DNA of 64,000 bases from Rhyacichthys aspro (lineage: Eukaryota; Chordata; Actinopteri; Gobiiformes; Rhyacichthyidae), in the NCBI GenBank assembly GCA_036850595.1, contig CM072148.1, positions 3,876,100 through 3,940,099 of the forward strand, in the 5' to 3' direction. Positions 38,470 through 49,294 of this stretch are shown piece by piece; the stretch's first letter is position 1, and each line of letters starts with the position of its first letter. The position numbers and the translations under genes were made by a program. The notes beneath the pieces are model-generated. The model saw only the letters and a program-made list of their open reading frames with translations, was not told the origin of the DNA and did no database searches.

Positions 38470-38645
38470 AGGTCAAAATGGTTGCCCACCTCCGAAGATA
38501 AACAACGTGATGGACAACCAACCAGACGTAATGGAGCTGGACAAGCAGCAGAGAAGATGATCACGAGGAGCCTGAGAACTACCAAGGACTGAAAGAGAAA
38601 CAGAAGATGTGGAAGAAGAAGGTGAGATCTCTCTCCAGAAGAGAA
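38470..38645 (+). pseudogene. Fragment of a non-LTR retrotransposon with restriction-like endonuclease (copy 2 only)
   Basis: One frame reads NNVMDNQPDVMELDKQQ, ending in a stop at 38555-38557. It matches the PD-containing start of the endonuclease domain found at the C-terminus of R2/Dong-R4-type LINEs (family pattern: PDIVVVDK). In the neighbouring frame, after an apparent internal deletion, comes HEEPENYQGLKEKQKMWKKK. This matches the family's KEHEKLEKYQGLKEELERMW block. The fragment is frameshifted and truncated, hence dead. Of it, 38504-38645 is absent from copy 1, which joins the flanks at 17043-17048. Confidence 0.6.
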
Positions 38646-40097
38646 CTCTCTGAGGAAAGATTCTGCACAGATTTAACCAACATCTCTCCATGTTATGACT
38701 TCCTACTGATCGAAGTGTGCAGCTTGAGTCAACATCATAAACTCAAGGAGGATGTGAGGGCTGCACCAAAAACTGATTGATGGAAAATAATAGTATAACC
38801 AGTAAGATGTTTATGAACAATTAACTAGTCACTCACACCGCTTTTCATTCGTCTAATTAGTTCCAAAGTGTCATTCCACTCAAAAACAGAGGGAACCTAT
38901 AAAACATGAAAATGATTAGCTTCACTTTATCAGCCAGAAGGCAGGTGTTTATTGCGTCTGCTGCAACAGCTATTACTTTCTGCCTCTTACGTGTCAGCTG
39001 TTAAGTACTGATATTATTGGAACACCGTCTGCAATCATTTTTCAAGCCCCACCTCCATCTTCCTTCAGCGCCGAGATGAAACTTTTTGCCCTTAAAGTTT
39101 CTCAGGTCACAGAGCTATCGTTGAGGCACCACACATATTTTTCTCTTCAAAGCAAAGGTGTCATTTAGCAGATGTTTTATTTTTGCTTGCATATGATAGC
39201 ATACTTCAAGTGAGATGTGAAAAAGTGTTTTTCAGATGCTTTCAGCGCGTGATAACCCTGAGTGCTGTGTGACATTCACTGTGTTGAACATATGCTTTGT
39301 GTTAAATCACACACGGGAGATGGACTAGATGAAACTGAAAAACACATGCTTTTAAAGTCAAATTACACATAAGTTTGTTCCGATTGAAATAGTCGTATTT
39401 GTTCAGACGATTGCTGTCCGTCTCCAGGTGGACGCAACACCTGCTACGTCTAATAGAATGTTCTTTCATACAGTCACACAGTCTTATAATAGAAAATGGA
39501 AATGAGTGTCATCAAATACTGAGGCTGTTTACAACGTATTTATGTTTGCTTTAGTGGCTAATAAGAAATGAAAATATTGCATTAATCCATTATTATTTGA
39601 GGGCATTGATGAAAAGAGGATTTTGTAAAAACAATGTAGAAGTATTTTCAAGACATTTAAAACAACAAGGATCATTGTGAGAGATATAAGACCCACTAAT
39701 GCTCACTGTACCTTGAATATGCACAAGAAGCATGTTGTTTGTTGTGACCCAGATCTAAGGGTTTATTACTGTTACTGCATCATAATGATCTGCACTGACC
39801 CAAAATGATCCATCTCGTCACATCTTAAAGCAACACTACTTTAAAGGCTGAAAATGACAAATGCTGTCACAAAACCTTCATAAATATTCTATAAATGTAA
39901 ATCTGTGTTGATGTTACATGTTTTGGCCAGATATATGTTCTGATCAGATGGAAGTGTGCTCCAAAACTCAGTTACAGAGTGTTGAAGCTGTGAAACCAGG
40001 CTTTTCTCTCAGTTGAGCCAACATATTTAGATAATGTGTTTCTTTCTGCTACGGTTAGCATCATAACTCATGGTGACAAACTCATTTTTCTCTTTTA
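38646..40097. other. Copy 2: no gene recognised
   Basis: Counterpart of copy 1 17048-18517. A 13-bp piece near 17120 of copy 1 is missing here. Confidence 0.45.
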
Positions 40098-40340
40098 CTT
40101 GATGGCATTCGGAAAATAAATCAGTCTCTGGGTGTTTGTCATGTTTGGACCCGTCCTGTAGCTCCTGCCACAGGGCAACAGTTCAAAGAAGCGAGGGGCC
40201 TGTCTCTGATGATACTGGTGGCTGTGCTAACGTAGCGTGAGATGGTGGCGTGCTCCGCGCCGGCCGCCGGGCATCTTCCCTGCTGTTTTGATCACTCTTC
40301 GCTGCTTTTTTGTCTGCCTCAGAGCGATCTGTGTAGCGTA
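40098..40340 (-). pseudogene. Decayed non-LTR retrotransposon, RT C-terminal region (copy 2)
   Basis: Same fossil as 18518-18760: the FFELLP and RRVIKTAGK blocks in different frames. One substitution changes KKLRRV to KKQRRV. No sign of selection on either copy. Confidence 0.6.
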
Positions 40341-43300
40341 CTTCAGACACAGATACAGAGAGTAAGCAGCTCTTGATGGTCGACTGCTAGAAGGCCACCG
40401 ACAGCTTTCTCTCCACAGCGTCCTGGATGCACACTCGGAAATGTAGCCTGCTGCACTTTGGATCGACAGACAGACAGATGACGGAAATGAATGGCTTTAG
40501 AATGAATAATGTAAACGTATAACATGAGTCTGTGTGAAGAAGGTCACTAATGTAGCTGGCTCACTTTTATTACATACTTTATGTTGTTTTTAACAGCGAT
40601 GATGATGATGTTTTACCTTCTGTGGCGAACAAGACCATCTTCAAGTTCAAATACTGGGCTACTTTAACAAAATTAACCAAAACCCAAACAAAACTAGCTG
40701 TTGTGCCTCAATTTTGAAATATAACTTTGATTTAATTAAGTTCAATTTTCTGTTTATGACTTTCTGTGATGAATTTATAACATGGGGGTCTTCCAGGTGG
40801 ACCTCTACCGTGTCCATAAAAGGTTCTTTCTAGGTTCACTCTGTAAAATCATCTCGTGTCCTCCCTCAGACCACGACCGACTGCAACAGGGTCATGAAAC
40901 GGGGGCTTGACCGGAGAATAAACCCAGGACCACTTTCAGGACAACATTAGTTCCAATAGATGGACATCAGCAGTTACCCCAAGAAAATGAACCCTAGTTA
41001 TTATGGTCAAGGTTTGTCTCCAGAGGAAATTGAGTTGAATGAAAGTGTCATGTCATAATAAGAACAAATGTTTATGATACTTCTGATCCGTGTGTGGGAT
41101 TACTGTCCATCATCATCATCTGATTAGCTGCCCTCCACATCTCTGATAATCCCACCATCTACCCCCCAGCGTTGAGAGGCTTATATTTTCTGAATCTCTC
41201 TGTTCACGCTCGAACTGGAAGCGCCAGCTAAACTCGGCCAGTTCTTCTACCATCTGACTTCTTTAAAGCCATCTGCTCGTTCTGCCGTCGCAAACCCCTT
41301 CTTCTCCGTCAAACGAAAGGTCAACGAAAGTGCGCGCTGCAGCTTCTGTGGCTCCGAGGAAATCTGTTCTGCAAAGGGTTTCATAATTATATAAGTATTT
41401 AACATAATTGAATTACCAGAATGTGCAGATAAGACTTATTTCCACCAAGCAATCCAGTACAGTTAAGGTCAGCAAGTAACTCTAGGTCACTGGTTAAGTT
41501 ACAAAATATGGTGGTGTGTAAAAAGTGTAAAAATTGACAGTTTTTTTCTTCTTTATTTAAGAAACCTTCTTTATATCAGGTTGCATCCTCCTTTTTCCTC
41601 CTTCCTCGTCCACTTTTGGGCCAATTGGTTATGATTAAAACAATTATTGGCAATAGTCAGGGGCTTTAGAATGCATTTTGAGTTTATAACACCTTACGTT
41701 TGCTACCTTTTAGTGTAGTATCTCAAAAGAAAATGGTTTAGTTTGTCCAGAGTGAGGTCAGTTATCAACAGTTGCGTTAATTGGCCGACACAGAGAACCC
41801 AGAGTGTGTCAGATCCAAACAGAAGGTGGTGATTGTGTTGCCGGTTGAACATTTTACGACACAGCCCGTAATTACTGGTGCATCATAAAACGGCTTGACC
41901 ACGAGTCCTGTTTAATAAGCATATACTGTCGGTGCTCTCTCCACGCTACATTGACTTTACTCCAGCAGGGCAGCTTTCAAATGCCAAGTTTTGCATATAG
42001 AGTTCAATGTATTTTCTATATTCTTTTTATCACAATATGCACAAAATGACGACATAAATCAGCTTTAATATGAACCTCTTCTCATCTAAGGTTCTGCACT
42101 GGGTCAAATGTGGGCTCAACAACACATGCAGATTTGGTGGAAGTGTTCACGACGTCCAGCCGCGTGAACCTTGTGGCTGTCCACGTCTTTAATTTGATCC
42201 TCAATAACAGAACGAAAGCAATTAGTGACCTCACTGCCCTCACGTCAGCCACGGCCCACCTGTCCAACAGCATCTCCAGAGCCGTTTAGCAGCTTCTGTA
42301 AAAACAATAAGCTACTCACATTTGCATAAAGGAGCCCAAATGTAACACGCATTAAGTGAGTATTGTGCATTTAAGGAATTATAGATAAATGTCACCGGTT
42401 TAAAATGTGTTTCTTCTGTTTCTTTTTCCTTATGTAATGTGTTGGTGATTTGAAAAAGCCCCACAGCAGCGACATGTGGAGGTCTGTCCAGATGTAATGT
42501 GTGAATCAGACGCCTCGGGAAAAAAAAAAATCACACCTAAGGCAGTTTGAACCTTGAAGCTCCACTCAAAGGTATTTTTATTTACACCCGAGGCTCTTTT
42601 GCATTGTCTGTTTCACATTTCCATTCTGTGACAATGAATGGTTGTTGCTGGAATCCTTTTATCCTTTATATTTGGCAACTCTTAATATGATTTTTAAGGC
42701 CTCCTCTGTCTCAAATGTGCAGACAGTTTAACGCATCATTCATGATTCCTTAAAGCTGCAAAGATGGAATGAATGAAGCTTAAATGATCCCATGTTGCAG
42801 TTAAAGAGCCTCTGCAGACGTCAGCGTGTTCTCTCCATGAAACAGAGTTGTTCAGACAAAACTAAACTGGTTACTCCTTGCAGACTGTCGTACTGTGTCG
42901 TTTCTTAATTAAAGTGCTGTTTTATCACACTATGAAATAAATGATATTATAAAAATGAATTAACTGACTCTCTAAAGTTAATGTTTGGCTGTTGGTTCGG
43001 ATACAATATTGTTCCATAAATTGGCCTTTTCCATAAATATCTCTTCTGATCATCAGTGTGTAGTTATAATAATTTGTTGTAGACTCAATGTGATTAGGTG
43101 CAGGAGTAAAATATATAAAAGAGTGTAGTTTGTAGTTGCATGGGAAAAAAAAAAAAACATCTCAAGCACAAAAGCGAGTCATGAATGCTCTGCCTCATGT
43201 TACAAGCTGTTGTTTAGATCTGCTGCAACGAGCCGTGCCTTCTGCGTGTGTCCTGCTCAAATGTTTAATATTACAGTAAACTCACTGGAACCAAACCAGA

Positions 43301-43451
43301 GCCTGAACAGAACCATCACAGATCAACACTAATGATGATCTTTGGATTCAACATTTCAACTCCAAAACTATCTTGTATTTAGACAATTGAGCTTTTCCAT
43401 CCATTTCCATTAAACAGACCTAATATAGCCATTTATAATGCATTGTTTGAA
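40341..43451. other. Copy 2: no gene recognised
   Basis: Counterpart of copy 1 up to 21886. Lacks the 28 bases present at 18913-18940 (junction near 40490). Confidence 0.45.
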
Positions 43452-43884
43452 CTATTTAGTCATTTCATTTCATTTCCTCTTCTACCGCTTATCCCACTTT
43501 GTGGGGTCGCGGGTGGCTGGAGCCTATCCCAGCTGCTTTGGGCCTTAGGCGGGGTACACCCTGGACAGTGGCCAGTTCGTCGCAGGGCTGACACTTAGAC
43601 GTACATTGACAGACAACCATTCACTCTCACAGTCATCCACTAGGGGCACTTTAGAGTCACCAATTCACCTATACATGCATGTCTTTGGACGGTGGGAGGA
43701 AGCCGGAGATCCCGGAGAGAACCCACGGTGACACGGGGAGGACATGCAGACTCCTCATGTTTGAGTTGGCTACAATCGGCCAACGATGTTTTTTTGGGTC
43801 GGCCGGGATTCGTACTCACGACCTTCTTGCTGTGAAGCGGGAGCGCTAACCACTCCGCTACCGTGCACCCCCTATTTAGTCATT
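43452..43884 (-). mobile_element. tRNA-derived SINE with 13-bp target duplication, absent from copy 1
   Basis: ctatttagtcatt is duplicated at 43452-43464 and 43872-43884. Copy 1 has it once, at 21887-21899, with nothing inserted. The 407-bp element lies on the minus strand. Near 43871 its head has an A box (tagcggagtgg, 43850-43860) and a B-box-like word (gagtacgaatcc, 43806-43817), the internal promoter of RNA polymerase III. A long body follows, including blocks that are very familiar from fish genomes (ggcggggtacaccctggac, and ttagagtcaccaattcacct). It ends at 43465 in an AATGA-type simple repeat tail. The perfect duplication and the empty allele mark a recent insertion. It encodes no protein and depends on a LINE for movement. 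Confidence 0.92.
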
Positions 43885-45468
43885 AGTATTCTTATTTTCT
43901 TTAGCACCATGACAACAACATATACAGTGTGTTGTACTTGTATTAAACCTTCACTTCCACCCCTCCATCTAGATACTGTAAGTACTACTGTAAGTACTAT
44001 TGTAAGTACTATTTGACCTACACCAGAGCCGGCGTGCTCCAGTGTAAAAGGAATCTAGTTCTGCTCAGAATTGACTGTTTGGGCGTCTCTTTTAACGAAG
44101 GTCACTCTCTAAACACACATCCTGGGAGTGCTGTGTGGCCGCCGAGCAGCTCCATCTGATAAGCAGTGTCAGGACCTCTAATGGGCTGAAAATGATAATG
44201 CTTGTCTGGAGGCTGGCAGCTGAGGATGAAGCCCAGCGATAAGGAGGAGAGAGCCGACGCCGATTCAGATTCAGCCGACACACGAGTCCGCCTCGTTAAA
44301 GGCATTTCAGATGAAATCACAGGTTTTACTTCAATCGATGGTGCTTCTGGTTAAAGAATGATCTGGTTCTGAGCAGGTTTATGAGCTGCATGTGAACAGG
44401 CTGTGATCATTCTCAAAATAAGACCATTACCACAATCAATACATTCCACCTGTCCTTCACAAAGGTAAAGCAATTTATTCTCTGTAATAGACACTGATCT
44501 CCATACATGTTCAGGCCCTTATTCCTTTTACACAGCGGATAAAGTCTTGTTAGATGCTACGATGTTCACGTTTGTTCACTCTCTGTCCCTTTGCTAAACC
44601 AGGATTTTGTAGACTTAATATGTCCAATTATAGCATCTCCAGAGCCCTGACACCATAGTTTGAGCTTGGAATTTCACAATATGTCCATTTTGTTCAAAGA
44701 CAAAAACATGAAGAAATAAAGATTGATCACCCAGCCGTAATCTAACACCGAAATAAACCTTGTTAGTGAAACCTCGCTTCAAGGAAAACTGTGTATATTA
44801 AACTGTAAAGCAGGATTTAATTGAAGATTGGCTGTAAGTAATTATAGTTCAGGCAGTAGGTTAAAAGTGTTTCATGTTTGTCTTCATTTCCCAGTGTGTA
44901 GCCCTGATAATCTGAACATGAATGTTTCTATAATCCTTGGTATTTCTCTTAAGACTTGTTTAATTAGAGAAAACTCACTACAGTGACATATGGAAGTGTG
45001 CCCAGATGCAACGTCTGATTTGGCTCCAGGTTTTAAACCTTAGGAAAGAAAATACAGTAAGTGTAGTTGTGTAGTGTTGTGGACATTAAGGCAATACCCA
45101 AAGGCATTCATTAAGATTCATATAAAATGGTTATTGGCCAGTGGCACATAGTGATCCTTTGAGTCCTATGTTGAACTGGGTTTTCTTGATGTGTGCTCAC
45201 TTGTTAAATCACCTACACTTTGTCGTTTTCCCTACACACTTTTAAGCTGCTGATAGCTATTCTGCTTCTATTTTATATTCAGTACGTATACAGTGCTGTG
45301 AAAAAGTATTTGTCTTCTTGATTTCTTGTATTTTTTTTGTGTATTTGTCACACTTAAATTTAAAATTAGACAAAGGTGACTCAAGTAAACACAAAATGCA
45401 GTTTTTAAGTGAGTATTAAGGGAAAAAAGTCCTATATGGCGCTATGTGAAAAAGTATTTACCCTAAAC
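43885..45468. other. Copy 2: no gene recognised
   Basis: Counterpart of copy 1 21900-23476. It carries 31 extra bases at 45031-45061 and a shortened stretch near 44627-44635 relative to copy 1. Confidence 0.45.
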
Positions 45469-46066
45469 AACACGTGTCAAACTCAAGGCCCGGGGGCCAA
45501 ATGCGGCCCTTTGCAATGTTTTACATGGCCCTCCAGTGTATTTTGTTGGTGATATTTTGGCACATTAAGTTTGAACAAGTTTTAGAAGGATTTGAATCAG
45601 ATTTATTTGATTTGCTCAGGAAATCTTAAGCCAGTTTTTCTACAAAGATATATAAAATATGTTCAAATCCATCTAAAACCTCTTCAGATCCATCTAAAAC
45701 CTGTTCAAACCCATCTGAAACTGGTTCAACTCTAATTAAAACCTGTTCAAACCCAACTGAAACTGGTTCAAATCCAATTAAAACCTGTTCAAACCCATCT
45801 GAAACCGGTTCAAATCCAATTAAAACCTGTTCAAATCCAACTAAAACCTGTTCAAACCCAACTAAAACCTGTTAAAATCCTACTAAAACCAGTTTACCAT
45901 AAAAGGAAGATATTAATGTTAAAGATAACTTGTGTGAAACTCAGATGAAGATGAAACCAAACATTCAAAATGTAATAAAAGCTTCCCAAGTGTCACCATC
46001 TTTGGCCCCTGAAAGGATTCTTATTAACTACCGTGGCCCCTCACCTCTTTGAGTTTGACACCACTG
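45469..46066. mobile_element. hAT-type MITE with internal minisatellite (copy 2, 598 bp)
   Basis: Flanked by the same ccctaaac duplication (45461-45468 and 46067-46074). Its right end reverse-complements to cagtggtgtcaaactcaaag, a cleaner hAT terminus than in copy 1. It is 315 bp shorter than copy 1, all accounted for by 15 fewer minisatellite units. Confidence 0.85.
45661..45891 (+). repeat. 21-bp minisatellite, 11 units (copy 2)
   Basis: 231 bases make 11 units of the same family as at 23669-24214. A substitution in the fifth unit (ctctaattaaaacc) creates a stop in the frame that is open in copy 1. Confidence 0.95.
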
Positions 46067-46288
46067 CCCTAAACCTAATCACTGGTTGTACCACCCAAAT
46101 ACATTTCCATGTATATTTTAAGCATGTACCAACATAATGACATAAATGACAAACCAACGAGCGAAGGGAACAGTTTGTCTTCAGTACAAGGCTTAATCTC
46201 GCTCTAATTCTTTCGTTCTGCAGTGACACACTAAAGCAGCAGAGATGTTTTGGATTCAGAAGACAGCTGGATCACTTAAGGCCATGTC

Positions 46289-46577
46289 TCCGTCGTCGTT
46301 TTACGGTCTTCTGACATTAATGGTGGGTTGAGGAGAAAAGCCTTTAATAATCCGCGGTACGTTTTGCCGTACGGTGGCGTTTTCCGTGGTAATGACAGGC
46401 TGCAGCGGGGCGCTCCTGCCGCAGTGACGCTCCGGACCCCGGTGTGTTGTGGACAGACGCTGGCTGCGGCGAGACTACCTCAAGCTGCGGCACATGCTCC
46501 GCTTTTAATTTGGCTCGTCCAAATGAAAGAGAGGCGCGTGTCGACAGGAAACGGAGATGAGAGCCGCCGAGAGCGAA
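46289..46577. promoter_or_regulatory. CpG-dense block beside the hAT element (copy 2)
   Basis: Counterpart of 24612-24900, almost unchanged. Same interpretation. Confidence 0.4.
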
Positions 46578-47737
46578 TGGAGTGATGATGAGTTATTGTG
46601 AAGTCTTTATTTCTGTGATGTTCTTTAAGGCCACTGTCCGTCTTTTCTTCTTTGAACTCTGTGTGTTCAGACAGACTCACTGTGGCATAATAGGGGCAAT
46701 TAATCAGGCCTGTCTGTGTCAATGCTCTGGAAATAGAGTATCAGGGTGGTCTTGCTGCTGTATGTCTTGCCCAAACTGAAATACAAACAGAAACTACGAA
46801 GAAAAAACATGCAATTAACAGTTATTTGTATATGTTGATATGAGGACTAATCTTTAAATCAACAATTTTATCTAAAAAACTGGACTTCAAGTGTTGCTGA
46901 CAGGTTTATTCGAGGCAGTCTGCTCTGATATGATTAAAAATCTGCAAGAAAAGAGTATGCTTTTTTCCTGAGTTTAACATTTACCCTTATTTACCCCCAC
47001 TGTCCTTAGTTTTTTTTAAATTAACCTCAGATTAAATGCATCAGATACATCAGATACAGTGGCTTACAGCTGTGTATCGAAGCAAATACATTTTCAAAAC
47101 CAACGTCGAAGCCTCTATTCAGACCTTTCAGACTCACCGTTCACTCAGACTTGAGTAAAATACTACTTTTGTGTATTGCATCAACGACAGAAAGAAAATG
47201 CCCTTCTAAAAGTGATTTTATGCTTCAGCGTCAGGCATATTTAGTCCAATTTGTCAGTCAACTGTCTGTTTTGTTGTGCACTTTCTGTAACGGTGAGAGT
47301 TGAATGCATATGGAAGCGCTCTTTTACCACATCCATCTGAAAATTGCAGCCTACTCAAGCAGGACACGGTGCCCTTTATGGTTAGCGCTGCCTGTAATTT
47401 ACACAAATTCCCACCGTCACATTAGAGACAAGTAAACAATTTCTTTGAAGTGCGTTTCCATCTTGCTGTTTTTCCAAGTGCTGCTTTTACTCGGAGCAAC
47501 AAAACAGTCAAAAAAAACCTGCTCAGTGGAGCCTGAAATGTTTTCTCACAAGGTCATCAGAACACATAGCTCTGTATTGACCCGTTGAATCTTCTTCTAT
47601 TGGTTTATTGACTGGAAAAATTCGCCTTAAAGCAGAAATACAGCATTATGTGTGTGCTACAGATAAGCTGTGACCTGACTGTGAAAAGATTTTAACAATT
47701 AATATAATATTTTTGGGAAACAGCATCCAATTACAGT
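46578..47737. other. Copy 2: no gene recognised
   Basis: Counterpart of 24901-26059. Nothing recognised. Confidence 0.45.
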
Positions 47738-47868
47738 ATTTTATTATCATTAAACTGTACAGTAGCATAAACACAAAAGGACCTAAGGCGTATCTTTGTG
47801 GAACTCCTGACTTCTATAAAGGACCATTCTGAGTAAAGGTCAGTGGAAATAGTTGCAGCTGACTTAAA
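47738..47868 (-). pseudogene. Reverse transcriptase relic of a non-LTR retrotransposon (copy 2)
   Basis: Carries the same GVPQ-LGP block as 26060-26190, at 47761-47811. Equally degraded. Confidence 0.6.
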
Positions 47869-48820
47869 GTCCTCAGGTTCTGTCCAAAAACTAAAAAAAG
47901 GAACATTTAAATATGTTAGCCTTTGCAAAGTCAAAGTAAATAGGAGGCGGCGGGCAGCACTCCGGAGGGGTTTGTTCTTTGAGTCAATAAACAGATGAAT
48001 ATTGGAAATCCTTTGAGCTACGGCTAACAAACCAGGATTGATGTTGTGTTCTTTGCATTCTAGACGACAATTTGATCAAAGGAGTTTTCAAAGCCATCAA
48101 CATCAGTCTGGACAAAAGAGTCGAGATAACTGAGCTCACGGTCCAGTTATAGATTAGAAATAAACATGGCTTTGAGGCTTTGTTTTTGGTGAAGGTAAGA
48201 CCAGGATGCATCAAAAACAAGGCCAAATCTGTCAGCTACAAAACAATATCCCACATGAAAAATTAATATCATTTTTGTTACCCAGGTTTTTGTTTTACAT
48301 TTGTTCTAGATTCATTATTTGAGATGGAATTACACCTTCAGCCCATAAAACGTCCTTCCACCGAGTGAATAACAAAGGTTTATGATGCATCTCTCGTCTG
48401 TTACGGAGCCCATGAATGTTGCATGAATAATAAATGTTTAAGCGACGTAAAGCGGACATGCATTGTTGCGTCGGGCGATGGATTTCCTCGACCGGGCCGT
48501 GCCCTTCTTTTGAACGTTGTTACGGGTTGATTCGATCTGGCAGCTGCGGATGTATCTGAGCACGGACAAGTATCGAGGTGCACTGTTCTACATCGCTGCC
48601 TTTCACATCAGGAAATGTGCACTCGGGTTGTGACGCCAAACACTTAAGGTGCTGGCAGTGGAAGGTGAAGCAGGGGAAGTCTATGTAGTTAAAAGAGATT
48701 AGACAATAAAGAAAAGCATCTGTGGTTTGCTAAATTAAGTCTCAGCAACACACTCCATTCTCTCAGATCAGTAATGGACCCAAGACCTAAGCTTCTGGAG
48801 TGTGTTAGTTACGCCTCTTT
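47869..48820. other. Copy 2: no gene recognised
   Basis: Counterpart of 26191-27131. A short insertion near 48215-48226 relative to copy 1. Confidence 0.35.
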
Positions 48821-49020
48821 TAATGATGCTGGTCACTTCTTTTTAAAAATAAACTCAAATCCTTCCTTTTCAGAAAAGCGCATTTTAGCTAGACTCTTTT
48901 TTAGATTATTTTATTAGCTTATTTAACATTTTCTTTGTTTTACCGATACTGTTTTATATGGTTTTTACACTATTTCAAATGTAAAGTGCCATATAAATAA
49001 AATGTATTATTATTATTATT
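48821..49020 (+). mobile_element. L2-like LINE 3' end with ATT tail (copy 2)
   Basis: Counterpart of 27132-27325. The ATT tail is six bases longer. Confidence 0.55.
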
Positions 49021-49114
49021 GTCACCTTATCCATCAATTGACAAAAAATTAGAACACATAATGTTGATTTTTTTTTACAACCTAGTTCATTTTTTATCTC
49101 ATCTTTTTTGTTGA

Positions 49115-49294
49115 GAAACTGGAGCGAGGTTCTGGTTCTAATAACCAGAAGGTTGTTAGTTCAAGCCCCAGACTAGTGGTTTCTTTTTGTCTAAATGACC
49201 CACAGTGGAAGAATTCTTGATCTTACCTTTACATTTATGTCATATTTTAAATTGAAGGCACGGTTCAAATCCCAGCTCAGGTCTATTTGCTCCA
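49115..49294 (+). mobile_element. tRNA-derived SINE head(s), decayed (copy 2)
   Basis: Counterpart of 27415-27600. B-box-like words are at about 49158-49170 and 49261-49271. Confidence 0.45.

Noticed and set aside
43800..43871. Functional tRNA gene
   Set aside because: A and B boxes are present but the cloverleaf is incomplete and it is the head of a SINE with a body, tail and target duplication.
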